Below, one piece after another: positions 39,276-49,258 of a stretch of DNA of 64,000 bases. Positions within the stretch are counted from its first letter, which is position 1. Every line of letters begins with the position of its first letter. A program made the translations under genes and the position numbers. The notes under the pieces were generated by a model, which saw nothing but the letters and a program-made list of their open reading frames with translations, ran no database searches and had not been told where the DNA came from. This DNA comes from Sodalis ligni (GTDB lineage Bacteria > Pseudomonadota > Gammaproteobacteria > Enterobacterales > Enterobacteriaceae), in assembly GCF_016865525.2 (NCBI RefSeq), contig NZ_CP075169.1:1922337-1986336 (forward strand). The letters run 5' to 3'.

Positions 39276-39402
39276 TATACCCAAAAGCTTTCGAGTTGCA
39301 GCAAGGCGGCAAGCTCGTGCATCCCCAGGAGCTTAGCTAACTAAGTGACTGGGGTAAGCGGGCGCAGCCAACGCCGCTGCAGTTTGAAAGATGAAGGGTA
39401 TA
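39276..39402. repeat. ERIC element (127 bp) between fabH and fabD
   Basis: Starts TATACCCAAAAGCTTTCGAG and ends GAAGGGTATA, with the ERIC core CCCCAGGAGCTTAGC/AAGTGACTGGGG in the middle, the imperfect inverted repeat used in ERIC-PCR. It begins 2 bp after the fabH stop and ends 14 bp before the fabD ATG, so it forms most of the intercistronic RNA and a long hairpin next to the fabD ribosome binding site. Confidence 0.9.
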
Positions 39403-39416
39403 ATGGGAATAAAAAT

Positions 39417-40349
39417 ATGACAGAACTGGCAATGGTTTTCCCGGGGCAGGGTTCTCAATCCGTGGGTATGCTGGCTGAACTGGCCGCGCTTTATCCGCTG
39501 GTTGAGACCACTTTTGGCGAAGCCTCCGCCGCACTGGGATATGATTTATGGGCATTAACGCAGCAAGGTCCGGTGGAAGAACTGAATAAAACCTGGCAGA
39601 CCCAGCCGGCATTGCTGGCGGCTTCGGTGTCCATTTGGCGGGTTTGGCGGCAGCAGGGCGGGAAAATTCCCGCCTGGCTGGCGGGACATAGCCTGGGCGA
39701 ATATTCCGCGCTGGTGTGCGCCGGCGTGCTGGAATTCACCGCGGCGGTTAAGCTGGTGGAACTGCGCGGCAAGCTGATGCAGGAAGCGGTTCCCGCCGGC
39801 GTCGGTGGAATGTCGGCCATTATCGGCCTGGATAATGCCGCCATCGCCAGAGCCTGCGAAGAATCGGCGCAGGGACAGGTGGTCGCGCCGGTGAACTTCA
39901 ATTCGCCGGGCCAGGTGGTGATCGCCGGCCATAAAGAAGCGGTTGAGCGTGCCGGCGCGGCCTGTAAAGCGGCCGGCGCGAAACGCGCGCTTCCTTTGCC
40001 GGTGAGCGTGCCTTCCCACTGCGCGCTGATGGAGCCGGCGGCGGAAAAACTCGCGCTGGCCCTGCGGGACGTTCGTTTCTCCATTCCTGAGGTGCCGGTG
40101 GTGAATAACGTCGACGTAAAAGCGGAAACCGACCCCGACGCCATCCGCAGCGCGCTGGTGCGCCAGCTTTACAACCCGGTACGGTGGACGGAAACGGTTC
40201 AGTATCTTGCCGCCCAAGGCGCCGAGGTATTGATTGAGGCGGGTCCCGGCAAAGTCCTTACCGGTTTGACCAAACGCATCGTTGACACCCTGTCCGGCCA
40301 GGGGGGGAACGATCCCGCTTCGCTGGCTGCGGCGATTGAGCAAAAATAA
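39417..40349 (+). CDS. fabD: Malonyl-CoA:ACP transacylase FabD
   Basis: Loads malonyl onto ACP. 310 aa. FPGQGSQSVGM near the start, nucleophile Ser92 in GHSLGEYSALVCAG, His in SVPSHCALM and conserved GPGKVLTGLTKRIVDTL. The ATG at 39417 gives MTELAMVFPGQG like E. coli; the earlier in-frame ATG at 39345 lies inside the ERIC element and is rejected. Shine-Dalgarno is GGGAA. The last base pairs overlap an ATG of fabG, but the functional fabG start is 12 bp later. Confidence 0.95.
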   Translation: MTELAMVFPGQGSQSVGMLAELAALYPLVETTFGEASAALGYDLWALTQQGPVEELNKTWQTQPALLAASVSIWRVWRQQGGKIPAWLAGHSLGEYSALVCAGVLEFTAAVKLVELRGKLMQEAVPAGVGGMSAIIGLDNAAIARACEESAQGQVVAPVNFNSPGQVVIAGHKEAVERAGAACKAAGAKRALPLPVSVPSHCALMEPAAEKLALALRDVRFSIPEVPVVNNVDVKAETDPDAIRSALVRQLYNPVRWTETVQYLAAQGAEVLIEAGPGKVLTGLTKRIVDTLSGQGGNDPASLAAAIEQK

Positions 40350-40360
40350 TGGGGAATTTA

Positions 40361-41095
40361 ATGGGTTTTGAAGGTAAAATCGCCCTGGTCACGGGCGCCA
40401 GCCGAGGTATTGGCCGCGCTATCGCCGAGAAACTGGCGGCATGCGGTGCGACGGTTATCGGTACCGCCACCAGCGAACCGGGCGCCGACGCCATCAGCGC
40501 TTATCTCGCCGGCAAAGGCAAAGGGCTGCGTCTGGACGTCTCTGACAGCGCCTCCATTGAGTCGCTTTTGGAGAAAATACGTGCGGAATTTGGCGAAGTC
40601 GACATTTTAGTGAATAATGCCGGCATCACGCGTGATAATCTACTGATGCGCATGAAAGAAGAGGAATGGCAGTCTATCCTAGATACTAACCTGACCTCCG
40701 TGTTCCGCATGTCCAAGGCGGTAATGCGCGCGATGATGAAAAAGCGCTACGGCAGAATCATTACCATCGGTTCTGTCGTCGGCTCAATGGGTAATGCCGG
40801 GCAAGCGAATTATGCCGCGGCGAAAGCCGGCCTGGTGGGTTTTAGCAAATCCCTGGCGCGGGAAGTCGCTTCGCGGGGCATCACGGTAAACGTGGTGGCG
40901 CCCGGATTTATAGCTACAGATATGACCGAAGCGTTGACAGATGAACACCGAGCGGAAATTTTGACCAGAATTCCGGCCAACCGTCTCGGCGATCCACAGG
41001 AAATTGCCAGTGTTGTTGCTTTTTTCGCTTCTGACGAGGCGGCATACATTACCGGTGAAACGATACATGTCAATGGCGGCATGTATATGCTGTGA
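40361..41095 (+). CDS. fabG: 3-oxoacyl-ACP reductase FabG
   Basis: NADPH-dependent reductase of the fatty-acid elongation cycle. 244 aa SDR. TGASRGIGRAIAEKL (nucleotide binding), NNAGITRDNLLM, catalytic Ser-Tyr-Lys in IGSVVGSMGNAGQANYAAAKAG and the C-terminus ITGETIHVNGGMYML. The ATG at 40361 (MGFEGKIALVTG) with GGGGAA 6 nt upstream matches E. coli length; an in-frame ATG at 40349 overlapping the fabD stop would add four residues. Confidence 0.95.
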   Translation: MGFEGKIALVTGASRGIGRAIAEKLAACGATVIGTATSEPGADAISAYLAGKGKGLRLDVSDSASIESLLEKIRAEFGEVDILVNNAGITRDNLLMRMKEEEWQSILDTNLTSVFRMSKAVMRAMMKKRYGRIITIGSVVGSMGNAGQANYAAAKAGLVGFSKSLAREVASRGITVNVVAPGFIATDMTEALTDEHRAEILTRIPANRLGDPQEIASVVAFFASDEAAYITGETIHVNGGMYML

Positions 41096-41176
41096 AAAGC
41101 ACGAAAATCATTTGCGTTATTTGTGGTAAAAACCGCAAAATAGCATAAAATCGTGGTTTGACCAGCCGGGATTTAG

Positions 41177-41204
41177 TTGCATCTTTTTCAACATTTTATA
41201 CACT
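41177..41204 (+). promoter_or_regulatory. acpP promoter
   Basis: TTGCAT (41177-41182), 16-bp spacer, TACACT (41199-41204), about 45 bp before the acpP ATG, in a 154-bp gap after fabG. The leader contains a small GNRA-type hairpin (tcgc-gaaa-gcga). High acpP expression from its own promoter is known in E. coli, whose promoter region I recall as near-identical here. Confidence 0.55.
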
Positions 41205-41249
41205 ACGAAAACCATCGCGAAAGCGAGTTTTGATAGGAAATTTAAGAGT

Positions 41250-41486
41250 ATGAGCACTACCGAAGAAAAAGTTAAGGCAATCATCGCTGAGCAACTGGGT
41301 GTTAAGAAAGAAGAAGTCGTGAACAATGCTTCTTTCGTTGATGACCTCGGCGCAGATTCCCTTGACACTGTTGAGCTGGTAATGGCGCTGGAAGAAGAAT
41401 TTGATACCGAAATTCCGGACGAGGAAGCTGAGAAAATCCCTACTGTTCAGGCAGCGATTGATTTCATTCAGGCAAGCCAGCAGTAA
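41250..41486 (+). CDS. acpP: Acyl carrier protein
   Basis: A 78-aa acidic four-helix protein carrying acyl groups on phosphopantetheine attached to Ser37 in [10 protein letters not shown]. Near-identical to E. coli AcpP. AAGAGT precedes the ATG. It has its own promoter and is followed by a Rho-independent hairpin before fabF, so it is probably expressed in excess over the flanking genes. Confidence 0.98.
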   Translation: MSTTEEKVKAIIAEQLGVKKEEVVNNASFVDDLGADSLDTVELVMALEEEFDTEIPDEEAEKIPTVQAAIDFIQASQQ

Positions 41487-41497
41487 GCGAACATCCC

Positions 41498-41529
41498 TAG
41501 GCGGTCCTTCGACCGCCTAAGTTTTTTTT
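41498..41529 (+). terminator. Terminator/attenuator between acpP and fabF
   Basis: TAGGCGGTC (41498-41506), loop CTTC, GACCGCCTA (41511-41519), then AGTTTTTTTT. A perfect 9-bp stem with a UUCG-like tetraloop and a U-tract. fabF must be read by read-through or its own promoter. Confidence 0.85.
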
Positions 41530-41569
41530 CGGCCCATAGTATCATATTTTCCCTCCCTGGAGGACAAGC

Positions 41570-42811
41570 GTGTCTAAGCGTCGAGGTGTTGTGACCGGTC
41601 TCGGCATGTTGTCTCCTGTCGGGCATACCGTAGAATCTACGTGGAGCGCGCTCCTTGCCGGACAGAGTGGCATCGGCCTGATCGACCATTTTGATACCTC
41701 AGCCTATGCAACGCGTTTTGCGGGCTTGGTGAAAAATTTTAATTGTGAAGATTATCTATCGCGTAAAGAAGCACGCAAGATGGATATTTTCATCCAATAC
41801 GGCATTGCCGCCGGCATACAGGCAATGCAGGACTCGGGACTGATAGTTACCGAAGAAAACGCCACCCGCATCGGCGCGGCGATTGGTTCGGGTATCGGCG
41901 GTCTGGGTCTGATTGAAGACAACCATACCGCGCTTATTAACGGCGGGCCGCGTAAAATCAGCCCGTTTTTTGTGCCCTCCACCATCGTTAATATGATAGC
42001 CGGCCATCTGACCATCATGTGCGGACTGCGTGGCCCCAGCATTTGCATTGCTACCGCCTGTACTACCGGAGTGCATAATATCGGCCAGGCCGCGCGTATC
42101 ATCGCTTATAACGATGCGGATGTGATGCTGGCCGGCGGCGCCGAAAAAGGCAGCACTCCTTTGGGCGTCGGTGGTTTTGGCGCCGCGCGCGCATTGTCCA
42201 CGCGCAATGATGATCCCCAGGCGGCGAGCCGTCCCTGGGACCGCGATCGGGACGGATTCGTACTGGGGGATGGTGCCGGCGTCATGGTGCTGGAAGAGTA
42301 CGAACACGCAAAAAAACGCGGCGCGAAAATATACGCCGAACTAGTGGGTTTCGGCATGAGCAGCGACGCCTACCATATGACGTCGCCGCCGGAAAATGGC
42401 GCCGGAGCGGCGCTGGCCATGGAAAACGCCTTGCGCGACGCGGACATTACCCCGTCTCAGGTGCTTTATATCAACGCTCACGGCACGTCAACGCCGGTGG
42501 GTGATAAAGCGGAAACCTATGCCGTGAAGTCAGTCTTCCGGGAAGATGCGCATAAGGTCATGATAAGCTCCACCAAATCCATGACCGGCCATCTGCTGGG
42601 GGCCGCCGGGGCGATTGAGGCAATATTCAGCGTGCTGGCGCTGCGCGATCAGGCGATACCGCCCACCATCAACCTGGATAATCCCGGCGAAGAATGCGAT
42701 CTGGATTTTGTGCCCCATGAAGCCCGCCGGGTGACCGACATGCAATATACGCTGTGTAACTCTTTCGGTTTCGGCGGTACCAACGGCTCGCTGGTATTCC
42801 GCAGGATCTGA
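41570..42811 (+). CDS. fabF: 3-oxoacyl-ACP synthase II, FabF
   Basis: Elongation condensing enzyme, needed for cis-vaccenate and thermal regulation of lipids. 413 aa. Cys nucleophile in [11 protein letters not shown], histidines in [11 protein letters not shown] and TGHLLGAAG, and [13 protein letters not shown] at the end. The start is GTG at 41570 with GGAGG 6 nt upstream, giving [13 protein letters not shown] as in E. coli. A terminator follows. Confidence 0.95.
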   Translation: MSKRRGVVTGLGMLSPVGHTVESTWSALLAGQSGIGLIDHFDTSAYATRFAGLVKNFNCEDYLSRKEARKMDIFIQYGIAAGIQAMQDSGLIVTEENATRIGAAIGSGIGGLGLIEDNHTALINGGPRKISPFFVPSTIVNMIAGHLTIMCGLRGPSICIATACTTGVHNIGQAARIIAYNDADVMLAGGAEKGSTPLGVGGFGAARALSTRNDDPQAASRPWDRDRDGFVLGDGAGVMVLEEYEHAKKRGAKIYAELVGFGMSSDAYHMTSPPENGAGAALAMENALRDADITPSQVLYINAHGTSTPVGDKAETYAVKSVFREDAHKVMISSTKSMTGHLLGAAGAIEAIFSVLALRDQAIPPTINLDNPGEECDLDFVPHEARRVTDMQYTLCNSFGFGGTNGSLVFRRI

Positions 42812-42827
42812 CTCAGCGTTGTACTTT

Positions 42828-42854
42828 ATGGCCCGTTAATCGGGCCATTTTTTT
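42828..42854 (+). terminator. fabF terminator
   Basis: ATGGCCCG (42828-42835), loop TTAAT, CGGGCCAT (42841-42848), followed by TTTTTT. A clear Rho-independent terminator 17 bp after the fabF stop. Confidence 0.88.
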
Positions 42855-42889
42855 ATCCCGTCCCATCACAGCCCCGGCACAGGTGAGAT

Positions 42890-43690
42890 ATGTATTGGAT
42901 CAACGGAGAACCTCGGCAGCAGCTGCCTTTGACCGATCGTGCCATTCAGTTCGGCGACGGCTTTTTTACCACCGCCCGCATCCGAACGGGACGCATAGAT
43001 CTCTTATCCTACCATTTGGAAAGATTGGCGCAGTCAGCCGCTCGCCTGCTGTTTGACCCCCTGGACCTGGCGGTGCTGGAACGGGAAATGCGACAGGCGG
43101 CTGAACAATGGCGGGACGGAGTGCTCAAAGTCATTATCAGCCGCGGCAGCGGCGGCAGGGGCTACAGCGCCGCCGGCTGCGGGATGCCGCTGCGGATTCT
43201 CAGCCATGGCGAGGCCCCGCCCCATTACCCGTTGTGGCGCCGCCAGGGTGTGAATTTGACTCTTAGTCCCGTCGCCCTGGCATGCAATCCCCTGTTGGCC
43301 GGGATAAAGCATCTCAACCGCCTGGAGCAGGTATTGATTCGCACCCGGCTGGAGCAGACCGCCGGCGCGCAGGAGGCCGTGGTGCTGGATACCCGGGGTT
43401 ACGTCACCGAATGCTGCGCCGCGAATATTTTTTGGCGGCGCGGCAGCGAGGTTTACACGCCGACGCTGGAACAGTCGGGAGTAGCGGGTGTGATGCGGCG
43501 GCATATCATGACGCTGTCCACGGAATCGCCCTTTACCCTGCATCTGGTGGATGCCCTGCCGGCGGCATTGCTTGCGGCCGACGAAGTGATCATTTGCAAT
43601 GCCTTGATGCCCGTTTTGCCGGTGAATCGTTTTGATGAACGCATCTATCAGGACAGAACATTGTTTGAATATCTTAGACCGAGCTGTTAA
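42890..43690 (+). CDS. pabC: Aminodeoxychorismate lyase PabC
   Basis: PLP fold-type IV enzyme that releases pyruvate from 4-amino-4-deoxychorismate to give p-aminobenzoate for folate. 266 aa. DRAIQFGDGFFTTAR at the N-terminus, the PLP lysine in GIKHLNRLEQVL (near residue 140), and TECCAANIFW. The start has AGGTGAGAT upstream. First gene of the pabC-mltG-tmk-holB-ycfH run, with mltG 12 bp downstream. Confidence 0.93.
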   Translation: MYWINGEPRQQLPLTDRAIQFGDGFFTTARIRTGRIDLLSYHLERLAQSAARLLFDPLDLAVLEREMRQAAEQWRDGVLKVIISRGSGGRGYSAAGCGMPLRILSHGEAPPHYPLWRRQGVNLTLSPVALACNPLLAGIKHLNRLEQVLIRTRLEQTAGAQEAVVLDTRGYVTECCAANIFWRRGSEVYTPTLEQSGVAGVMRRHIMTLSTESPFTLHLVDALPAALLAADEVIICNALMPVLPVNRFDERIYQDRTLFEYLRPSC

Positions 43691-43702
43691 CAGAGTTCTT
43701 GC

Positions 43703-44725
43703 ATGAAGAAAAACATACTTATTTTCGCCGTCATCCTGGCGCTATTGGCCGGCGGGGCGGCTTATTGCCTGTTGCAAATCAGGCATTTTGCCGCATCGCC
43801 CCTTACCATCACGCAGGAGAAAATCTTCACCTTGCCGGCCGGTACAGGGCGTGAAGGGCTAAAGACCGCGCTGCGCCAGGAGCATATTATCAAGCATGCC
43901 CGCTGGCTGCCCTGGCTGTGGCAATGGGAACCGAGTTTGGCCGCATTCAAGGCCGGGACCTATCGGTTTACCCCTGGCATGACCGTTCGGGAAATGCTTG
44001 AATTATTGGCCAGCGGCAAAGAAGCCCAATTTTCTATTCGCTTTATCGAAGGCTCGACCCTGAAAGAATGGCTGGTTATCCTGGATAAAGCGCCTTATGT
44101 TAAACACACTGCGGCCAATCTGCCGCTGGATCAATTGGCCGAACGCCTGGGCGTGGATCCGACGCAGCCCCTGGAAGGGCATTTCTATCCGGATACCTAT
44201 CTCTATACCGCCCAGACCACCGATATCGCGCTGTTGAAACGGGCCTGGCAGCGCATGGATAAAACTCTCGGTACCGTCTGGCAGGGCAGAGCGGACGGAT
44301 TGCCTTACAAAAAGCCCGCGGACCTGCTGACCATGGCGTCCATCGTTGAAAAAGAAACCGGCCTGCCGGAAGAACGGGCCAAAGTGGCGTCGGTATTTAT
44401 TAACCGCCTGCGGCTGGGCATGCGTTTGCAAACCGATCCCACGGTCATTTACGGCATGGGGGATGGGTATAAAGGCACCCTCAGCCGACAGGATCTCGGC
44501 GAAGCAACGCCGTATAATACCTATGTGATTACCGGGCTGCCGCCGGCGCCGATCGCCATGCCGGGCCACGCATCGCTCCTGGCCGCCGCACATCCGGAAA
44601 AGACCTCGTATCTCTATTTTGTCGCCGATGGCAAAGGCCGGCATGTGTTCAGCAATAACCTGGCGAGCCATAATAAAGCCGTGCAGCAATATCGTGAAAG
44701 CCTCAAGGAAATCCATGGACAGTAA
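43703..44725 (+). CDS. mltG: Endolytic murein transglycosylase MltG (YceG)
   Basis: Inner-membrane lytic transglycosylase that cleaves nascent glycan strands and acts as a terminase of chain elongation. 340 aa. One N-terminal transmembrane helix ([18 protein letters not shown]), then the YceG domain with [11 protein letters not shown], catalytic Glu in [13 protein letters not shown] and [14 protein letters not shown]. The stop overlaps tmk by 11 bp. Confidence 0.94.
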   Translation: MKKNILIFAVILALLAGGAAYCLLQIRHFAASPLTITQEKIFTLPAGTGREGLKTALRQEHIIKHARWLPWLWQWEPSLAAFKAGTYRFTPGMTVREMLELLASGKEAQFSIRFIEGSTLKEWLVILDKAPYVKHTAANLPLDQLAERLGVDPTQPLEGHFYPDTYLYTAQTTDIALLKRAWQRMDKTLGTVWQGRADGLPYKKPADLLTMASIVEKETGLPEERAKVASVFINRLRLGMRLQTDPTVIYGMGDGYKGTLSRQDLGEATPYNTYVITGLPPAPIAMPGHASLLAAAHPEKTSYLYFVADGKGRHVFSNNLASHNKAVQQYRESLKEIHGQ

Positions 44726-45356
44726 ATTCATCGTTATCGAGGGACTGGAAGGCGCCGGCAAAACCAGCGCGATTCAGGTTATCGTCGAGACGCTACGCCG
44801 CCACGGCATTGAAGATGTGGTCTTTACCCGAGAGCCGGGGGGAACGCCGCTGGCGGAAGCATTGCGTCGGTTGATCAAAGACGGCGCCGACAATGAGGCG
44901 GTCACTGATAAAGCCGAACTGCTGATGCTGTACGCGGCCCGGGCCCAATTGGTGGAGACGGTGATTAAACCGGCGCTGGCGCGCGGCGCATGGGTGGTGG
45001 GGGATCGTCACGATCTCTCGTCCCAGGCTTATCAGGGCGGGGGCCGCGGCGTGGATCCGCAACTGCTGGAGACGCTGCGCGACCTGGTGCTGGGGGACTT
45101 TCGTCCGGATTTAACCCTATACCTGGATTTGCCGCCGGTGTTGGGTTTGCAGCGGGCCCGGGCGCGGGGCGAACTCGATCGCATTGAACAGGAGTCGCTG
45201 GCCTTTTTTGAACGTACCCGGCAGCGCTACCTGGAACTGGCGGCGAAGGATCCTTCCATCGTTACCTTGGATGCTGGCCGTTCGCTGGAACAGGTGGCCG
45301 AGGACGTGCGCGCCTTGCTGGAAAACTGGTTTACCGCCCGGGAGCGGCGCCCATGA
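44715..45356 (+). CDS. tmk: Thymidylate kinase
   Basis: Phosphorylates dTMP to dTDP. 213 aa, the E. coli length. P-loop [10 protein letters not shown], DRx motif in [17 protein letters not shown] and lid arginines in [12 protein letters not shown]. The ATG at 44715 lies inside mltG; an upstream in-frame ATG at 44619 is entirely within mltG and rejected. The stop overlaps holB by 4 bp (ATGA). Confidence 0.96.
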   Translation: MDSKFIVIEGLEGAGKTSAIQVIVETLRRHGIEDVVFTREPGGTPLAEALRRLIKDGADNEAVTDKAELLMLYAARAQLVETVIKPALARGAWVVGDRHDLSSQAYQGGGRGVDPQLLETLRDLVLGDFRPDLTLYLDLPPVLGLQRARARGELDRIEQESLAFFERTRQRYLELAAKDPSIVTLDAGRSLEQVAEDVRALLENWFTARERRP

Positions 45357-46354
45357 ACTGGTATCCCTGGCTGAACGCGCCTTATCGGCAAATTATTGCC
45401 CGCTATCAGGACGGCCGGGGGCACCATGCCTTATTGATTCATGCCCTCAAGGGCTCCGGCGTTGACTCGCTGTGCTACGCCATCAGCCGCTGGCTGATGT
45501 GCCGCCAGCCGGAAGGAATGAAGAGCTGCGGCCATTGCCACAGTTGCCAACTGATGATGGCGGGTAATCATCCTGACTTTTACCGGCCGGAGCCGGAAAA
45601 GGGGCGAAGCAGCCTGGGCGTGGACAGCATACGGCAGGTGATAGATCCGCTGTATAACCATGCGCAGCAGGGGGGAGCGAAGGTGGTGTGGCTGTCGGAT
45701 GCCGAAGCACTCACCGAACAGGCGGCGAATGCCCTGCTGAAAACACTGGAAGAACCGCCGGACCGGACCTATTTTCTGCTGGCCTGCCGCGAGCCGTCGC
45801 ACCTGTTGCCCACCCTGCGCAGCCGCTGCCTTTACCGGCATCTGCCGGCGCCTGATGAACCCACCGGTTCCGGCTGGCTGTTGCAGCAGGGCATCCGCGA
45901 CGCGGAACAGGCCCGCACGGCGCTACGGCTGTATAACGGCGCGCCTCTGGCGGCGCTGGACATACTGCAGCCCGCTAGATGGGCGGAACGGCAGGGGCTA
46001 TGCGACGGTATTCGGCAGGCCCTCGCCCGGCGGGATCTGCTCTCGCTGCTGCCCTTTCTGAATAAAGACAAGGATGACGAACCGCTCTACTGGCTGCTCA
46101 CGCTGCTTACCGATGCGTTGAAATGGCAGGCGGGGGCGGTCGCCTTTGCCGTTAATCAGGATCAGCGGTTGCTGGTGGAGCAGCTCGGCACCCGCTATCC
46201 GTCCGGTATCCTGCATCACCAGCTGCATCAATGGCTGGAATGCCGCCGGCAATGGCAGACTATCAGCGGCATCAATCGCGAGCTGTTGCTCACTAATCAG
46301 TTGCTTAACTGGGATGAGGCGGCGGATGTCGGCGCCCACCCCTGGAGCCTTTAG
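45353..46354 (+). CDS. holB: DNA polymerase III delta' subunit HolB
   Basis: Clamp-loader subunit. 333 aa. Zinc-binding [17 protein letters not shown] around residues 58-74, conserved [10 protein letters not shown], and the AAA+ sensor-like segment [18 protein letters not shown]. The P-loop is degenerate (HALKGSG) as is normal for delta'. ATGA overlap with tmk shows translational coupling. Confidence 0.94.
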   Translation: MNWYPWLNAPYRQIIARYQDGRGHHALLIHALKGSGVDSLCYAISRWLMCRQPEGMKSCGHCHSCQLMMAGNHPDFYRPEPEKGRSSLGVDSIRQVIDPLYNHAQQGGAKVVWLSDAEALTEQAANALLKTLEEPPDRTYFLLACREPSHLLPTLRSRCLYRHLPAPDEPTGSGWLLQQGIRDAEQARTALRLYNGAPLAALDILQPARWAERQGLCDGIRQALARRDLLSLLPFLNKDKDDEPLYWLLTLLTDALKWQAGAVAFAVNQDQRLLVEQLGTRYPSGILHHQLHQWLECRRQWQTISGINRELLLTNQLLNWDEAADVGAHPWSL

Positions 46355-46365
46355 AGGATAAGAAG

Positions 46366-47157
46366 ATGTTTTTGGTCGATTCTCACTGTCATCTTGACGG
46401 ATTGAATTATGAAACCGTGCACCGTGACGTGAATGACGTCGTGGCGAAGGCCGGGGCAAGGGATGTGCGCCTGATGCTGGCAGTGGCCACGTCGCTGCCG
46501 GGTTTCCATAAAATGACCGAACTTATCGGTCGCCGCGACGAGGTGCTGCTCTCCTGCGGCATACATCCGCTGAATCTGGACGAACCCTATGATTTTGCCG
46601 AACTCAGGCGCCTTGCGGCCGGCGAAGCGGTGGTGGCGCTGGGTGAAACCGGCCTGGATTATTATTACCAGCAGGATAATAAACCGGAGCAGCAGACGTC
46701 GCTGCGGGAGCATATCCGTATCGGCCGTGAGCTTGATAAACCGGTGATTATTCATACCCGTTCCGCCCGCGAGGATACGCTGGCCATTCTGCGGGAGGAG
46801 CGGGCCGGGGAGTGCGGCGGCGTGCTGCACTGCTTTACCGAGGACACCGAGACGGCAAAAACGCTGTTGGATTTGGGGTTTTATATTTCCTTTTCCGGCA
46901 TGATCACCTTCAAAAAAGCCGACGCCCTGCGTGAGGCGGCGCGATATGTGCCGCTGGACCGGCTGCTGGTGGAAACCGATTCCCCCTATCTTGCGCCGGT
47001 ACCTTACCGCGGCAAGGAAAACCAGCCGGCTTACGTCCGGGATGTGGCGGAGTATATGGCGGCGCTGAAAGGGGTGACGGTGGAACAGCTGGCGGACGCC
47101 ACCACCGACAATTTCGGCCGTCTGTTCCATGTGGATCCCCGCCGATTGGGTAAATGA
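46366..47157 (+). CDS. ycfH: TatD family metal-dependent hydrolase YcfH
   Basis: A 263-aa TIM-barrel hydrolase of the TatD/YcfH group, putative deoxyribonuclease or D-aminoacyl hydrolase. Metal ligands: DSHCHLD at the N-terminus, Glu in ALGETGLDYYY, His in VIIHTRSA and HCFTED, Asp in LVETDSPYL. Very close to E. coli YcfH, and last gene before ptsG. Confidence 0.92.
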   Translation: MFLVDSHCHLDGLNYETVHRDVNDVVAKAGARDVRLMLAVATSLPGFHKMTELIGRRDEVLLSCGIHPLNLDEPYDFAELRRLAAGEAVVALGETGLDYYYQQDNKPEQQTSLREHIRIGRELDKPVIIHTRSAREDTLAILREERAGECGGVLHCFTEDTETAKTLLDLGFYISFSGMITFKKADALREAARYVPLDRLLVETDSPYLAPVPYRGKENQPAYVRDVAEYMAALKGVTVEQLADATTDNFGRLFHVDPRRLGK

Positions 47158-47321
47158 TTTATATTGCGGCGATAAATGTGATTTTTCGACTCGTATTCGG
47201 CCGCTTTTAGCGCTACTCTTCCGCCGCGCAAATGTCCGGAGATGTGCAACCTCCGCGGCGGCTTATTAAAGTGCATAAACAGGGGGCGGCGACAGGGACG
47301 AAATCGCTGAAATCCCGGAAA

Positions 47322-47337
47322 CGTGATTGCTATCAAA
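47322..47337 (+). promoter_or_regulatory. CRP site of ptsG
   Basis: CGTGATTGCTATCAAA with flanking AAA and CAC corresponds to the CRP site upstream of E. coli ptsG P1 (AAACGTGAT..CCGTCAAAC as I recall). It lies about 14 bp upstream of the Mlc-like operator. Confidence 0.55.
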
Positions 47338-47350
47338 CACATTTTCGCGG

Positions 47351-47375
47351 ATTTATTTTACCCTTCGTAATAAAT
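47351..47375 (+). promoter_or_regulatory. Mlc operator of ptsG
   Basis: TTATTTTACCCTTCGTAATAAAT is an imperfect dyad (TTATTTTAC/GTAATAAAT) almost identical to the Mlc site at E. coli ptsG. Mlc represses ptsG in the absence of glucose. It overlaps the likely promoter, about 100 bp upstream of the ptsG start. Confidence 0.6.
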
Positions 47376-47455
47376 AAAGGAACCCGGTTTCCATACGATC
47401 AAAAGTCCTATGAGGCTTTTGCGCCCGCTTGTGCGGGAAAAGATCAGCAGCATTG

Positions 47456-47466
47456 ACTCAGGAGCA
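47456..47466 (+). promoter_or_regulatory. ptsG Shine-Dalgarno region, possible SgrS target
   Basis: ACTCAGGAGCA stands 9 nt before the ptsG ATG. The same string occurs at the ribosome binding site of E. coli ptsG, where the small RNA SgrS pairs to block translation during sugar-phosphate stress. The neighbouring bases differ from E. coli. sgrS itself is not in this window. Confidence 0.45.
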
Positions 47467-47474
47467 TACAATTT

Positions 47475-48911
47475 ATGTTTAACAACGCATTTGCAGACCT
47501 GCAAAAAGTAGGTAAATCGCTAATGCTGCCGGTATCGGTGTTGCCCATTGCCGGCATTTTGCTGGGCGTCGGGTCGGCCGAGTTCAGCTGGATTCCCGCG
47601 GTTATTTCCCACGTCATGGCGGAAGCGGGCGGTTCGGTCTTCGCCAATATGCCGCTGATTTTCGCCATCGGCGTGGCCCTGGGTTTCACCAATAACGACG
47701 GCGTCTCGGCGCTGGCGGCGGTGGTGGCCTACGGTATCATGGTCAAAACCATGGCGGTGGTTGCTCCTTTGGTACTGCATCTGCCCGCGGACGAGATCGC
47801 CGCCAAACATCTGGCGGACACCGGGGTGCTGGGAGGCATTATTTCCGGCGCCATTGCCGCTTATATGTTCAATCGTTTTTACCGCATCAGGCTGCCCGAA
47901 TACCTGGGATTTTTTTCCGGGAAACGATTTGTACCCATTATTTCCGGTTTATTCGCCATTCTGCTGGGCGTGGTGCTGTCCTTTATCTGGCCGCCCATCG
48001 GGGCGGCGATTCAGATCTTTTCTAAGTGGGCGGCGTACCAGAATCCGGTGGTGGCTTTCGGTATCTACGGTGTCGTGGAGCGCGCGCTGGTGCCGTTCGG
48101 CCTGCACCACATCTGGAATGTGCCTTTCCAGATGCAGGTGGGTGATTATACCAACGCCGCCGGCCAGGTCTTCCATGGCGATATTCCCCGCTATATGGCG
48201 GGCGACCCGGAGGCGGGTAAATTGTCCGGCGGTTTCCTGTTCAAGATGTACGGTCTGCCGGCCGCCGCTATTGCCATCTGGCACTCCGCCAAACCGGAAA
48301 ACCGCGCCAAGGTGGGGGGAATCATGCTGTCGGGGGCATTAACCGCCTTTCTGACCGGCATCACCGAACCCATTGAGTTTTCCTTTATCTTTGTCGCACC
48401 CATCCTATACGTGATCCATGCGATCCTGGCCGGCCTGGCGTTTCCCATTTGCATCCTGCTGGGCATGCGCGACGGCACCAGCTTTTCCCACGGCCTGATT
48501 GATTTCATCGTGCTCAGCGGCAACAGCAGCCGTATCTGGCTATTCCCGGTGGTGGGCATTATTTACGGGATAATCTATTACACCCTGTTCCGGGTGCTGA
48601 TTGTAAAATTGGACCTGAAAACCCCGGGCCGCGAGGTCACCGGCACGCAGCAGCTGGCACAGGCCGGTACGGAAATGGCCGGCGCGCTGGTGAAAGCCTT
48701 CGGCGGCAGGGAAAATATTACCAACCTGGATGCCTGTATTACCCGTTTGCGCATCAGCGTGGCGGATATTACCAAGGTGGACCAGGCCGGGCTCAAACGC
48801 CTGGGCGCCGCCGGCGTCGTGGTGGCGGGCTCAGGGGTGCAGGCCATCTTCGGCACCCGTTCGGATAATCTGAAAACCGACATGGATGAATATATACGTC
48901 AATTTGCCTGA
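47475..48911 (+). CDS. ptsG: Glucose PTS permease EIIBC-Glc
   Basis: Imports and phosphorylates glucose using EIIA-Glc. 478 aa. The C domain has about eight membrane segments with GITEPIEF and the histidine-rich GLHHIWN region; the B domain has the phosphorylated Cys421 in [13 protein letters not shown]. The sequence starts [20 protein letters not shown] as in E. coli. CRP, Mlc and probable SgrS elements lie upstream. Monocistronic, followed by an ERIC element. Confidence 0.96.
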   Translation: MFNNAFADLQKVGKSLMLPVSVLPIAGILLGVGSAEFSWIPAVISHVMAEAGGSVFANMPLIFAIGVALGFTNNDGVSALAAVVAYGIMVKTMAVVAPLVLHLPADEIAAKHLADTGVLGGIISGAIAAYMFNRFYRIRLPEYLGFFSGKRFVPIISGLFAILLGVVLSFIWPPIGAAIQIFSKWAAYQNPVVAFGIYGVVERALVPFGLHHIWNVPFQMQVGDYTNAAGQVFHGDIPRYMAGDPEAGKLSGGFLFKMYGLPAAAIAIWHSAKPENRAKVGGIMLSGALTAFLTGITEPIEFSFIFVAPILYVIHAILAGLAFPICILLGMRDGTSFSHGLIDFIVLSGNSSRIWLFPVVGIIYGIIYYTLFRVLIVKLDLKTPGREVTGTQQLAQAGTEMAGALVKAFGGRENITNLDACITRLRISVADITKVDQAGLKRLGAAGVVVAGSGVQAIFGTRSDNLKTDMDEYIRQFA

Positions 48912-48927
48912 TTCGGTATAAACCCGC

Positions 48928-49121
48928 TATACCCAAAATCATTCGAATTGCAGGAAGGCGGCAGCGCAGCGACAAATCTGTCAGGAACAGATTTGAACAG
49001 CGCTTGCGCTGACCCGAAGGGTGGGCCTCAGGGATGATGCTCATCCATCCCCAGGCGCTTACTCAGATAGGTGACCGGGGTGAGCGAGGGAAGCCAACGC
49101 GCCTGCAACTCGGGGATGGTA
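48928..49121. repeat. ERIC element carrying an internal insertion
   Basis: The left end TATACCCAAAATCATTCGAA and the right part (CCCCAGGCGCTTACTCAG, ATAGGTGACCGGGGTGAGCG, AAGCCAACGC) are ERIC, but about 70 bp of foreign sequence (from about 48963, including the inverted pair AAATCTGTC/GAACAGATTT and AGCGCTTGCGCT) sits near the left end. ERICs with roughly 70-bp insertions are known from Yersinia and related genera. The terminal TATA on the right is lost. It lies between ptsG and hinT. Confidence 0.75.
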
Positions 49122-49258
49122 GCCGTTATCGCGCGGATCGAGCCTCCAATCAAGTTTCCCTTCAGGTTACGCGTAATAAATTGCGTTCAAGGTTGAAAAA
49201 AGAGGGGTAAGTCGCTCATACTCCTTGCACTATCCTTTTTGCTACAAGGAACGATGCC

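Noticed and set aside
44003..44761. 252-aa leftward ORF over mltG
   Set aside because: Antisense to mltG and the start of tmk, both clearly real.
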